From Dehalococcoidia bacterium (GTDB lineage Bacteria; Chloroflexota; Dehalococcoidia; DSTF01; JACRBR01), in contig JBBDXD010000001.1 of assembly GCA_040902535.1 (NCBI GenBank), forward strand, positions 81,161 through 145,160: a stretch of DNA of 64,000 bases, in the 5' to 3' direction. A program made the position numbers and the translations under genes. The notes under the pieces were generated by a model. That model saw only the letters and a list, made by a program, of their open reading frames with translations. It was not told where the DNA came from and did no database searches. Shown in pieces: positions 8,360 to 16,531 of this stretch; within the stretch, counting starts at the first letter, position 1, and every line of letters begins with the position of its first letter.

Positions 8360-9198
8360 GCGGCCAGCGCGTCCCAGGCTGCCTTGCCCAGCCGCCCGAG
8401 TATGACGTTGCCTTCCGAGGCGCGACCGCTGCCCGGCCTCGTGCTGCCTTCGCAGAACGGGCTCATCGCGAAGAAGCCGCGCCGCCCCTTGAAGATCGAT
8501 CCGCCGGCGCGCACACCTCCGCGGTCGGCGCCGCCCTTCTCGGCTACCCACGCCTGCTTCGGATCGTCCCCGAGCGTGTTCATCTCGTTCCACGGCAACT
8601 CACCCGAAAGCTCGTGCCGGTAGTCCTGCCGCCGCAAGATGCGCAGCATGTCCTCGTCAGCGTCCGCTGTCACGCACTCATGCCGCCCGATCAGCGCGAG
8701 GAGTTTCGTCATCTCGCGCGCCGTCGTAAGGTTCCTGCCGCGTGCGCCCCGGCTCCCCGCATCGCCGCAACGCTGGAACAGCCGCGTGTCTCGCAATCCG
8801 TGCCGCTCCATCTCGCCGTTCACCGCATCGATACCCACCAGGTCGAGGCACATGTTCGTCGCCGTATTGTCCGAGATGATGATCATGAGCGTCGCAGCAT
8901 CGCGCACCGTCATCTCGACGCCGAACGACATGCGCGCGAGCACGCCCGAACCCAGCGATCGATGCTGCTCTTCGTAGCGTAGGCGTTCATCGAGCCGCAG
9001 CCGTCCGTCTTCGACCGCGCGATACAACGTCACGAGGATCGGCACCTTTGCGAGCGAAGCCGGGGGCATCGTCGCATCTTCGTCACGCCCGATGTGCGCG
9101 CCCGACCCGAGGTCGGTCAGCGCCCAGGTGCACGTGCCCGTGTGCGCGTCGGCAATGGCGTTGAGCCTGCGTTCAAGCTCTTGCATCGCCGGCGTCAC
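8356..9198 (-). CDS. Class A beta-lactamase-like serine hydrolase
   Basis: 280 aa, GTG start overlapping the upstream gene's stop (GTGA). It has the beta-lactamase/transpeptidase fold signatures: nucleophile S48-L-A-K51 and S109-D-N111. The third motif reads KGG at 221-223 instead of KTG. I find no Glu equivalent to the class A deacylating Glu166. There is no signal peptide at this start. It is probably a penicillin-recognising hydrolase rather than a secreted, resistance-conferring beta-lactamase. It is co-transcribed with the cupin gene at 9195-9641. Confidence 0.75.
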   Translation of the reverse strand: MTPAMQELERRLNAIADAHTGTCTWALTDLGSGAHIGRDEDATMPPASLAKVPILVTLYRAVEDGRLRLDERLRYEEQHRSLGSGVLARMSFGVEMTVRDAATLMIIISDNTATNMCLDLVGIDAVNGEMERHGLRDTRLFQRCGDAGSRGARGRNLTTAREMTKLLALIGRHECVTADADEDMLRILRRQDYRHELSGELPWNEMNTLGDDPKQAWVAEKGGADRGGVRAGGSIFKGRRGFFAMSPFCEGSTRPGSGRASEGNVILGRLGKAAWDALAA

Positions 9199-9641
9199 TT
9201 CACCAACCCGGCTTCGAGCTCGGCCTGCGTGTATTCGACCTGCTCGTCTCTAAGCGAAGGGTCGTACGCAGGATCGGGGTAGTTCACCAGCCAACCCTCT
9301 TCGTCGCCGATGTTCTCGAGCCCTGTCGCGACGTTGTTCGGGATGAACAATCGCTGCGGCTGTGCTGCGTCAAGGATATGCTCCTCGCGCCGCCACTCTG
9401 GCCCGCCGCTGTAGAGGATGATCTTCATCCGACCGCGCACGCACACGTAGCGCGCCGCGCGCACACGATGCAGATGGTAGCCCTTGAACGCGCCGGGCGC
9501 CGCCGCCGTCAGGTACGCGACGGTCTTCTCACCGTCTTTGAACAATTCGAGCAGCCAGCCGTTTTCCGCCCCGTCATGGTCGGATGTCGTGACGCGCTTC
9601 GCCGCCTCAGTGGCGATCTTCTCGATCACATCGTCCTCCAC
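9195..9641 (-). CDS. RmlC-like cupin protein
   Basis: 148 aa. The protein matches the cupin/dTDP-4-dehydrorhamnose 3,5-epimerase-like fold: GYHLHRVRAARYVCVRGRMK, an EEHILDAAQPQRLFIPNNVATG strand pair, and NYPDPAYDP near the end. That PDP(A)YDP ending is common in RmlC-related proteins. The canonical epimerase His/Asp pair is not clearly preserved, so isomerase activity is uncertain. It overlaps the next gene by 4 bp. A role in nucleotide-sugar metabolism would suit the nearby polysaccharide operon. Confidence 0.7.
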   Translation of the reverse strand: MEDDVIEKIATEAAKRVTTSDHDGAENGWLLELFKDGEKTVAYLTAAAPGAFKGYHLHRVRAARYVCVRGRMKIILYSGGPEWRREEHILDAAQPQRLFIPNNVATGLENIGDEEGWLVNYPDPAYDPSLRDEQVEYTQAELEAGLVK

Positions 9642-9702
9642 TCAGGGCATCATCGTGCGGCATGCGGCGTCGGGCCGGAGTTTAGTGTGAACGACGAAGA
9701 TC

Positions 9703-10203
9703 TTACGAAGCCGTCGCCACGTGCGCCGCACCGCGGCCCGTGCGCGCCGTCACGGTGCCCGGGAACATGCTCCGCACTGGCTTCAGGATGATGTTCGTCT
9801 CTGCCTTCACGATGCCGGGTATCGCCGCCAGCGTCTGCGTCATGAAGTCAGTGAGATCGTCGTTGCTGGGGAAAAACGCGAGCACGATGATGTCGGCGTT
9901 GCCGGTCGTATACCCGACGTACACGACGCCCGGCGCCTGCGCGATCTGCTCCGCGATATCCGTGATGCGTGCCAATTCGGCCGAAATGCTGATCACGGCG
10001 GCCGTATTCAACCCCAGCCGCGCCGGATTCGTCACGCCGACGATGCGCAGCACGTCATCGCGGATCAACCGCTCGATGCGGTTCCGCACCGTGCCTTCCG
10101 AAACGCCGACGGCCTCCGCGATCTCCCGGTTCGTGGCGCGGCCATTCTCCTCGAGAATGCTGAGAATGTGCTGATCGACGGCGTCGGGCTTCTGAAACGG
10201 CAA
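9703..10203 (-). CDS. Lrp/AsnC family transcriptional regulator
   Basis: 166 aa. An N-terminal winged helix-turn-helix (NREIAEAVGVSEGTVRNRIE) is followed by a RAM ligand-binding domain (VVYVGYTTGNADIIVLAF). TTG at 10203 is preferred over an upstream in-frame start because AGGGGG lies 7 bases upstream and a good promoter (10238-10266) sits before it. The result is a family-typical length. It is divergent from the peptide-binding lipoprotein gene and may control it in response to an amino acid. Confidence 0.85.
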   Translation of the reverse strand: MPFQKPDAVDQHILSILEENGRATNREIAEAVGVSEGTVRNRIERLIRDDVLRIVGVTNPARLGLNTAAVISISAELARITDIAEQIAQAPGVVYVGYTTGNADIIVLAFFPSNDDLTDFMTQTLAAIPGIVKAETNIILKPVRSMFPGTVTARTGRGAAHVATAS

Positions 10204-10237
10204 CTGAATGCCCCCTGCGCTGACGGATTGTGACGGC

Positions 10238-10266
10238 ACGATAGAGGCGCCCCAAGACAGTGTCAA
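10238..10266 (-). promoter_or_regulatory. Promoter of the Lrp/AsnC gene
   Basis: On the minus strand, TTGACA (10266-10261) is 17 bp from TATCGT (10243-10238). The predicted transcript starts about 28 bases before the TTG start. Confidence 0.6.
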
Positions 10267-10285
10267 GCCGCCTCCAAGCTTGACA
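10261..10285. promoter_or_regulatory. Inverted repeat between divergent genes (candidate operator)
   Basis: Perfect 8-bp arms TGTCAAGC and GCTTGACA are separated by 9 bp, so a TTGACA hexamer faces outward on each strand. A dimeric regulator such as the neighbouring Lrp protein could bind here and control both directions. Confidence 0.5.
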
Positions 10286-10370
10286 GCCCACGCGCGATCC
10301 CGTTCGATGTACCGTCCCGCGAGCACATCCGTGTACCGTCTCGCTTGCATCAGAAAGCCGCTGGCTCAAC

Positions 10371-12038
10371 ATGCCCCACCCCCGCCCCGGCGCACGCGCG
10401 CTCACCACGCGCCTCAGCCGCCGCGACCTGTTGCGTCGCTCCGCCGCCGCCTCAGGCGCGCTTGCGGCGATGACGCTCGTCGGCTGCAACGAGGAGGACG
10501 GTGGCGGCGTATCGACGCCTCCTGCTGAGGCCGGCGGCACGCTGCGCTTCGCGACGTCGTTGCCAATCTCGTATGGACTTGATCCGCACGTAGAGCGGGC
10601 CACCGGCCTCGCGATCTTCCCGAAGATCTACGGCTACCTGCTCCATGTCGACCCGCGCGACGACGCCGTCGTCTACGATCATGCTTCCGGCTATGAACAG
10701 CCAGACCATACGACGCTGATCGTCAAACTCCAACCGAACATCTACTTCCACGACATCCCGCCCGTCGGCCAACGTCGCGTCACCGCCTCCGACGTCGTCG
10801 CATCAATCGAGCGATTCCGCGATAACCCGCTCGTCACTGACAAGACATGGCACACCACCATCCTCGACCGCGCCGAAGCAACCGATCCTGAGACCGTCCG
10901 CATCACACTGAAGCGGCCATACACATACACGCTTGGCGAACTCGGCGCTCTCGCTGCGGGAGCCATCATCCCGCGCGAGTTGATCGAGCAAAACGAGAAC
11001 ATCGCCATCAATGCCATCGGCAGCGGCCCCTTCCGTGCCGAATCTCTCGACGTCTCGAGCGGCGCGGCGCGCATCGTCCGCAATGACGCCTACTTTCGCG
11101 CTCCCGCTAACGTCGATGCGATGCAATGGCAAGTGTTTGATGCTGGATCACGTCTCGAGGCCTTCCGCCGCCGCGACGTCGATGTCATCCCGAACCGCGA
11201 CAAGAACGAAGCGCGCACGCTCGCCGAATTCTCGGATCAAGTTGACGTCGCGTCCGAACCGAGCCTCGCGTACCTCTCCCTGGGCCTCCGCGTCGATCGC
11301 CCACGGTTCACCGACGAACGCGTGCGCCGCGCGATCGATATGCTGCTCGACCGCGATGAACTGATCCGGGAAGTGGCGTTCGGCGACGGTGATATTCTCG
11401 GCCCGGTCAATCCGCGCCTGTCCGACGGTTTCTGGTCGCTGCCTCGATCGGAAATCGCGGCCTCGCGAAACGCCACCATGTCTGCCGACGAACGGATAGC
11501 GGACGCGATGCGCCTGCTGGCCGCAGCGGACGCCGCGGATGCCACCTTCGCCCTGCAGGTGCGCGACCTTCCGGACCTGGTCGACGTGGGGGCGCTCGTG
11601 CGCAATCAACTGATGCGCGGCGGCGTCCGCGCCGAAGTGCAGGTGCTCCCCGAATTGCAGTGGTTCCTGAACTTCCGCGGCGGCCAATTTGACGCGACGC
11701 TGATCAGCCACCTGCCGTACGAATCGCCCGACTACCCGACGCGCTTCTTCTACTCGAAGGGCATCGATGGAAAGGCCAACATGTTCGGCTTTGGCGACGC
11801 CGCGATCGACACCCGCATCGAGCGGTCCTGGGGTCAGACCGGCGAGGCGCGCCGCGAAACGTTGCTCGACGCCCAGCGCCTCATGCTCGACGCCCGCCCG
11901 ATGCTCCAGCTATTTACCGGCACCGGCTATACGTCGGCGTGGAACTACGTACGGAACCGAGGGCGCGCGCACCTCGGCAGCATGGCGCAGTATCAATACG
12001 AGCAGTGGCTCGCTCCCGGCGCTCCCGGCCGAAGCTGA
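10371..12038 (+). CDS. Tat-exported oligopeptide-type ABC substrate-binding lipoprotein
   Basis: 555 aa, family 5 solute-binding protein (DppA/OppA-like). The N-terminus has a twin-arginine motif (SRRDLLRRS), a hydrophobic stretch and a lipobox LVGC. Residues 55-540 follow the family: GGTLRFATSLPISYGLDPH, VTASDVVASIERF, then DERVRRAIDMLLDRDELI. It would capture peptides, nickel chelates or other oligomers for an ABC importer. No permease or ATPase gene is adjacent, so the transporter partner is elsewhere or it acts as a receptor. It is divergent from the Lrp gene. Confidence 0.85.
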   Translation: MPHPRPGARALTTRLSRRDLLRRSAAASGALAAMTLVGCNEEDGGGVSTPPAEAGGTLRFATSLPISYGLDPHVERATGLAIFPKIYGYLLHVDPRDDAVVYDHASGYEQPDHTTLIVKLQPNIYFHDIPPVGQRRVTASDVVASIERFRDNPLVTDKTWHTTILDRAEATDPETVRITLKRPYTYTLGELGALAAGAIIPRELIEQNENIAINAIGSGPFRAESLDVSSGAARIVRNDAYFRAPANVDAMQWQVFDAGSRLEAFRRRDVDVIPNRDKNEARTLAEFSDQVDVASEPSLAYLSLGLRVDRPRFTDERVRRAIDMLLDRDELIREVAFGDGDILGPVNPRLSDGFWSLPRSEIAASRNATMSADERIADAMRLLAAADAADATFALQVRDLPDLVDVGALVRNQLMRGGVRAEVQVLPELQWFLNFRGGQFDATLISHLPYESPDYPTRFFYSKGIDGKANMFGFGDAAIDTRIERSWGQTGEARRETLLDAQRLMLDARPMLQLFTGTGYTSAWNYVRNRGRAHLGSMAQYQYEQWLAPGAPGRS

Positions 12039-12130
12039 TGCGTTTGACACCCTCGCGCGTCCGTCCGTAGAATGTCTCTGCCCGAAGATGCCCGCGCATG
12101 CGGTGCTTCGGGCGTCATTACGTCGAGCGC

Positions 12131-12207
12131 GGCCCCGTGGTGTAGCGGTCTAACATGCCACCCTGTCACGGTGGAGATCGAGGGTTCGAATCCCTTCGGG
12201 GTCGCCA
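12131..12207 (+). tRNA. tRNA-Asp (GTC)
   Basis: 77 bases with encoded CCA. The acceptor stem GGCCCCG/CGGGGTC, anticodon stem CCACC/GGTGG with anticodon GTC, and T arm GAGGG/CCCTT with loop TTCGAAT are all present; the discriminator base is G. The last 21 bases recur exactly at 15335-15355, and degraded versions recur at three further sites, so this gene appears to have been an integration target. Confidence 0.95.
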
Positions 12208-12344
12208 CTATCACACTTCCCATCGGCTCCGGGTCGTCGGCCACGGGCGTGCCGTACCTACGCGCCCTACTGCGCTACCGTCCGTTTCGCATGAGGCATC
12301 GCACGCCGTTGTCTAGCTCGGTTGGCGGATGTAGGCTGCGCCCG

Positions 12345-13688
12345 ATGGATCAACAGATCCGCTTCTGTACGACCAGCGACGGCGTGTGCATCGCGTACTC
12401 CGCTGTGGGTCAGGGACCGCCGCTGGTGAAGGCGGCAAACTGGCTCACGCATTTGGAGTTTGACTGGGAGAGTCCCGTTTGGCGACACCTCTTCAGCGCG
12501 CTGGCAGAGAACCACACGCTGGTGCGCTACGACGAACGGGGCACGGGGCTATCGGATCGTCAGGTCGACGAGATCTCGCTGGAAGGACTCGTCCGCGACC
12601 TCGAGGCGGTGGTTGATACGCTCGGCCTCGAGCGCTTCGCGCTCCTCGGCATCTCTCAGGGCGGCCCGACGGCGATGCAATATGCAGTGACTCATCCCGA
12701 GCGCGTTAGCCACCTCGTTCTTTACGGCTCATTCGCTCACGTCGGAGCGGATGAGCGCGGTGCCGCGCTCGCAAGCGCGATGCGCGTAGGTTGGGGCCAG
12801 GACAATCCAGCGTTTAGGCAGCTTTTCACTACCCTCTTCATCCCGGGTGCCAACGGCGAGCAGATGGCCTGGTTCAACGAGCTCGAACGCGTTTCCGCCT
12901 CCCCGGAGACGGCGGCCAGGGTTCTGGAATCAATTGGCCAAATCGACGTGCGCAATATCCTGCCGGACCTACAGGCGCCAACGATTGTCATTCACCCTAA
13001 AAAAGACGCGGCGGTGTTCTTCGAGCGTGGGCGCGAGATGGCGGCACTCATCCCCGGGGCGCGCTTCGTGCCCATGGAAGGCAGTAACCACTACATCCTC
13101 GAACAAGAGCCGGAGTTTGAGACGTTCCTCGACTTGCTCGAAGGATTCCTCGGGCATAAAGCCGTGCGATTACGCGCGAATCGCGGCGCGCCCGTGACCG
13201 TCATGTTCACCGATCTCGTCGGTCACACGGAGATGATGCAGCGGCTGGGCGACGAAAGGGGACGGGAAGTGCTCCGAGAGCACGAGCGGATGACGCGCGA
13301 CGCGCTGAAGCAGTACGGCGGGACCGAGATCAAGACGGATGGCGACAGTTTCATGGTGTCGTTCGGCAGCGTCACGGCCGGGGTGGACTGCGCGATCGCG
13401 CTCCAGCGCGCGTTTGCGGCGCGCAACGAAGGTGGGGGCGAAGCGCTGCACGTACGCATCGGCCTCAACGCTGGGGAACCGGTGGAGGAGGAAGGCGATC
13501 TGTTCGGTTCGTCGGTCATCCTGGCGGCGCGGGTGGCGGCGAAGGCTTCTGCGGGCGAGATCCTCATTCCGGAACCGCTGCGGCATCTGCTCTCCGGCAA
13601 GACCTACGTCCATGCCGACCGCGGGGAGACGCTGCTCAAGGGCTTCGAGGATGCTGTGCGGTTGTACGAAGTGCGCTGGCAGTCGTAG
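12345..13688 (+). CDS. Alpha/beta hydrolase fused to class III nucleotide cyclase
   Basis: 447 aa. Residues 1-270 are an alpha/beta hydrolase with nucleophile S104 (GISQG), D221 and H249. Residues 283-445 are a class III adenylate/guanylate cyclase catalytic domain with metal-binding D290 (FTDLVGHT) and D334 (KTDGDSFM), and the transition-state Arg396. The Asn normally four residues before that Arg is Ile392 (VILAAR), so catalysis may be altered. Such fusions are frequent in actinobacteria and Chloroflexota. It lies immediately downstream of tRNA-Asp and is the only plus-strand gene of the tRNA-relic array. Confidence 0.85.
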   Translation: MDQQIRFCTTSDGVCIAYSAVGQGPPLVKAANWLTHLEFDWESPVWRHLFSALAENHTLVRYDERGTGLSDRQVDEISLEGLVRDLEAVVDTLGLERFALLGISQGGPTAMQYAVTHPERVSHLVLYGSFAHVGADERGAALASAMRVGWGQDNPAFRQLFTTLFIPGANGEQMAWFNELERVSASPETAARVLESIGQIDVRNILPDLQAPTIVIHPKKDAAVFFERGREMAALIPGARFVPMEGSNHYILEQEPEFETFLDLLEGFLGHKAVRLRANRGAPVTVMFTDLVGHTEMMQRLGDERGREVLREHERMTRDALKQYGGTEIKTDGDSFMVSFGSVTAGVDCAIALQRAFAARNEGGGEALHVRIGLNAGEPVEEEGDLFGSSVILAARVAAKASAGEILIPEPLRHLLSGKTYVHADRGETLLKGFEDAVRLYEVRWQS

Positions 13689-13705
13689 GGACGACCCTCA
13701 CAACA

Positions 13706-13782
13706 GTGATGCCCCACCGCCTCAGTCTCGGGTCAATCTTCGTGTGTCTTCGACGGCCCCCGTTCCCCTTCTGGGGTCGCCA
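13706..13782 (+). repeat. tRNA-Asp-like relic A
   Basis: About 77 bases, the length of the tRNA, ending in GGGGTCGCCA. A 5' arm TGCCCCA (13710-13716) can pair with TGGGGTC near the 3' end. The anticodon and T-loop regions have diverged, so it is not a functional tRNA. It is about three-quarters identical to relics B and D. Confidence 0.75.
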
Positions 13783-13796
13783 GTTCACAACATGAA

Positions 13797-13820
13797 AACC
13801 GGCCCCGAATGCGGCCGGTT
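13797..13820 (-). terminator. Intrinsic terminator of the VOC gene
   Basis: An AACCGGCC/GGCCGGTT hairpin with an 8-base loop is followed on the minus strand by TTTT. It sits about 50 bases after the VOC stop. Confidence 0.6.
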
Positions 13821-13868
13821 GTGTTTGACGACCGCGGCGACACGCGTTGGGTCTGCGCGCGGCTTCGC

Positions 13869-14303
13869 TCAGGCAGGGCCAAGCAAGTCCCATCGGTTGC
13901 CCGCGATGTCGACAAAGAGTGCGAACCGACCGTACGCCTCAGTCCGAGGCGACGACAGAAACTTCACACCAGCCGACACCATGCGTTCGTAAGCCGCGTC
14001 GAAGTCGTCGACCCGCAGGAAGAATCCTACCCGCCCGGCTGTTTGGCTCCCGACGATCGCACGTTGCTGTTCGCCATCCGCTCGCGCGAGAAGGATGCCC
14101 GTCTGGGCACTCGGTGGGCGCACGACGACCCACCTTTTGGGACGCCTATCGTTAGATAGCGACGGTGCATCCTCCACCAAATCGAAGCCGAGCGCATCGA
14201 CGAAGAAGGCAATCGCGGGGTCGTATTCGTCAACCACGATTGCGATGAGTTCCAGAAACGGCACGGCCACAGCACACCTTAGCGTCGCTTCGTCTACCAA
14301 CAA
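13869..14303 (-). CDS. VOC family (glyoxalase/bleomycin-resistance-like) protein
   Basis: Up to 144 aa; TTG starts at 14303 or 14300 (GGAAGG lies upstream) and a GTG at 14270 are alternatives. The beta-alpha-beta-beta-beta VOC fold is evident from FLELIAIVVDEYDPAIAFF, LGFDLVEDAP, and the closing strand GRFALFVDIAGNRWDLLGP. A metal site cannot be assigned with confidence. It is a single-gene unit between tRNA-like relics A and B, and its stop is 87 bp from relic A. Confidence 0.78.
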   Translation of the reverse strand: MLVDEATLRCAVAVPFLELIAIVVDEYDPAIAFFVDALGFDLVEDAPSLSNDRRPKRWVVVRPPSAQTGILLARADGEQQRAIVGSQTAGRVGFFLRVDDFDAAYERMVSAGVKFLSSPRTEAYGRFALFVDIAGNRWDLLGPA

Positions 14304-14383
14304 TGCCCTTCCACACGTCCGAGCTTTGGAGCGATGAACGCCGCCGTTCGTCGCTCATCGCGGCGCCCGCGTAGGAACGACTT

Positions 14384-14462
14384 TGATGCCCCATCGTTTA
14401 AGCCTGGGTCAACCTTCGCTCGCTTGTGTCTTCGACGGCCCCCGTTCCCTTCGGGGTCGCCA
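14384..14462 (+). repeat. tRNA-Asp-like relic B
   Basis: About 79 bases with the same layout as relic A. Its 3' part, TTCCCTTCGGGGTCGCCA, matches the tRNA-Asp 3' end in all but the first position. The 5' arm TGCCCCA no longer pairs at its last position. Confidence 0.75.
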
Positions 14463-14495
14463 CTCCATACACACGGGGACCGGCGCACCGGCAGA

Positions 14496-15140
14496 TCAGC
14501 GCTTGGCGATGACCACGTGCGTCGCCTTCGCCGTCGCGGTGTGTTCAGTCCGCTCGTAGCCCAACGACGGCAGGTCGATACCCGTCAGCAGGTGCTCACC
14601 GGCGCCCAACAAAACGGGTGAGATCGCGAGGTGCATCTCGTCGATCAGTCCAGCTTCGAGATACTGCCTGATCGTGCTGACGCCGCCGCCGACAAGAATG
14701 TCGCGCCCACCTGCGGCTTCGCGCGCCTGTTCGAGCGCTGACTGAACGCCGTCTGTTACGAAGTAGAACGTCGTGCCACCATCCATCTCAATCGGGCCAT
14801 GCGTGTAGTGCGTGAGGACGAACACGGGCACGTGGTACGGTGGGTTGTCACCCCACCAGCCCTTCCAGCTTTCGTCTGTCCACGGACCGCGGACCGGACC
14901 GAACATGTTCCGACCCATGATCCACGCCCCGACATTCGCGAATCCTCGCGCAGCGAGATCGTCATCAATACCGGACGTGCCGTCCTCTCCGCCGTGCATG
15001 CGCTGAAAAGTGCGCGTCGGGACGAACCACTCGTGTAGCCCTTCGCCTCCGGAACCGAGCGGCTGCTCGACGCTCTGGTCAGCGCCGGCACCGTATCCAT
15101 CCAGTGAAATCGAAAATGATGTCACGCGGACCTTCGTCAT
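14496..15140 (-). CDS. Dihydrofolate reductase/RibD C-terminal domain protein
   Basis: 214 aa. ATG at 15140 is chosen because AAGAGG precedes it and the RibD_C domain begins at once (TKVRVTSFSISLDGYGAG); upstream in-frame codons are not family-like. Recognisable features are ANVGAWIMGRNMFGPVRGPW, VFVLTHYTHGPIEM and DILVGGGVSTIRQYLEAGLI, the NADPH-binding GGG loop. Members reduce pterin or flavin-like substrates, mostly unknown. It is a single-gene unit whose stop lies 34 bp from relic B. Confidence 0.85.
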   Translation of the reverse strand: MTKVRVTSFSISLDGYGAGADQSVEQPLGSGGEGLHEWFVPTRTFQRMHGGEDGTSGIDDDLAARGFANVGAWIMGRNMFGPVRGPWTDESWKGWWGDNPPYHVPVFVLTHYTHGPIEMDGGTTFYFVTDGVQSALEQAREAAGGRDILVGGGVSTIRQYLEAGLIDEMHLAISPVLLGAGEHLLTGIDLPSLGYERTEHTATAKATHVVIAKR

Positions 15141-15334
15141 CCAACACCTCTTCATCAGCTTCGGCTGCCAGATCACCACAATCGATCCTACACGCACACG
15201 GGCCTTTGCCTCATCGCAGGCCGCATCCGCGTCGGAGGTACGGCGACACTTGCAGCGGGAAGCACCGGGACGACCGTCATGCGCCATCGGCGTATGCGGG
15301 GGTCGTCAGGCTCGCCGGAGTGTTGCTGGTAGCC

Positions 15335-15355
15335 CGAATCCCTTCGGGGTCGCCA
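15335..15355 (+). repeat. Exact 21-bp copy of the tRNA-Asp 3' end
   Basis: Identical to 12187-12207, starting CGAATCCC and ending GGGGTCGCCA. No tRNA body precedes it, as expected of an attR-like scar left by integration at the tRNA 3' end. Confidence 0.8.
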
Positions 15356-15409
15356 GCCTCTTCTCGCAGCAACGAAGCTTCACGGCGCTGTTTGCCTGGA
15401 CTTGCTGAG

Positions 15410-15853
15410 TTAATCAGCAAGCCAACGGCCGTCCACCATCACTGAGCGATCGTCGTCCTCCTCCCGCCAGGCATGAATCGTACGTGGCGTGAGCCGGATA
15501 TAGATGTTCCTGCCTGAACGTCTGGCATCGAACCCAGCTGCCTCGGTGTGTGCATCAGCTAATGCATCGTCCGCGTCAGTCTCGACGAACTCCAACGTCC
15601 CCTCGATGATGACAACGTCTCTCGTGGGCGGCAACGCCATGCGGGCAACGCCTGCACGACGAAGGTTCCGAGCGGTCTTGCTTCGCTTCGGGGTGGCCAA
15701 CGTTAGGCGAGAGCCGTCCCAGAAAAAGGACAGCGGGATCAAGTACGCATCGCCTTGTTCGCTCGCTGACGCAACCCAGATGTCTTTTTCCGTACCGGGC
15801 ACCATGCGCAGCTGCTCCAGCACATCTGCCTTCCGCTGTGCAGGGCTTCTCAT
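15410..15853 (-). CDS. Pyridoxamine 5'-phosphate oxidase-like flavin-binding protein
   Basis: 147 aa. ATG at 15853 has GGTGGAAG upstream; the longer reading frame has no such signal. The PPOX split-barrel is indicated by DIWVASASEQGDAYLIPLSFFWDGSRLTLATPKRSKTARNL read in pieces: a substrate strand, then the FMN-phosphate strand with Lys/Arg/Ser, then VVIIEGTLEF. It probably binds FMN or F420; the reaction is unknown. It is a single-gene unit between the 21-bp scar at 15335 and relic D, with its stop 55 bp from the scar. Confidence 0.8.
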   Translation of the reverse strand: MRSPAQRKADVLEQLRMVPGTEKDIWVASASEQGDAYLIPLSFFWDGSRLTLATPKRSKTARNLRRAGVARMALPPTRDVVIIEGTLEFVETDADDALADAHTEAAGFDARRSGRNIYIRLTPRTIHAWREEDDDRSVMVDGRWLAD

Positions 15854-15950
15854 GCTTCCACCGATTTTTCTGTACTGGCACTCACTCTCAGCCGGAGTTT
15901 GACAGCCGCCATTGTAGGCTATGCCCGAGAGGGTGTTGAGCAGAACCACC

Positions 15951-16028
15951 GTGATGCCCCGGTGCTTCAGCCTCGGTCAATCTTGGGCCGTTGTGTCTTC
16001 GACGGCCCCGTTCCCTTCGGGGTCGCCA
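15951..16028 (+). repeat. tRNA-Asp-like relic D
   Basis: About 78 bases, the same family as relics A and B. The 5' arm TGCCCCG can pair with CGGGGTC at the 3' end. Aligned without gaps to tRNA-Asp, 25 of the last 30 bases match. Confidence 0.75.
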
Positions 16029-16069
16029 GCTTCATACTCCGCCCGAGCACCTTCAAAGTCGCTACCACC

Positions 16070-16410
16070 TCAATCGATCGTCGGTTCATTCGCCGTCGGG
16101 CCAGTGCGCCGCGCATACCAGCCGGGCGCGAATGCGATGCTGGCGAGGGACAACAGCACGATCACGCCACCACCGACCGGGAAGAGCCCAATTCCAATAA
16201 TGAGTGCAACGCAGAGTCCAGCGACACGCTTGAGCTTCGCGCGAACACGGTCGCCGCCAACGCGATTAAGGCCATCAAGGCGAGCATGAAACTCACCACG
16301 TAGATGGTGCCGAGGGCATCCATGCCAAGTCCGTCTGCGACGGCGTTGACGAGGCCAACGACCACCGCCGCTGCCGCAGCGAGGTGGGCAATCTTCCGGA
16401 CGACTTCGAT
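16070..16410 (-). pseudogene. Frameshifted small membrane protein
   Basis: Two hydrophobic segments in one frame (GTIYVVSFMLALMALIALAA, about 16240-16320) are continued by two more in another frame (AGLCVALIIGIGLFPVGGG and onwards, ending at 16070). Joining them at about 16250 gives one plausible 4-segment membrane protein of about 100 aa, so a single indel has probably split it. No good ribosome binding site is visible. It has the same orientation and distance (42 bp) to relic D as the other units of the array. Confidence 0.4.
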
Positions 16411-16531
16411 CCGTCGTGGAGCCGCGACCGCGCGTAAGCGTCACTAGGGCGGAATGGTGGCGGTGAACGATCCCCGACGACGGGCGAACTCGTGACGCGC
16501 CCAGCAGGCTGAACAACGAGGCACTGAACGG

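Noticed and set aside
13706..16028. Integron attC sites
   Set aside because: The repeats lack the conserved RYYYAAC and GTTRRRY boxes and instead follow tRNA-Asp, so an integron is not supported.
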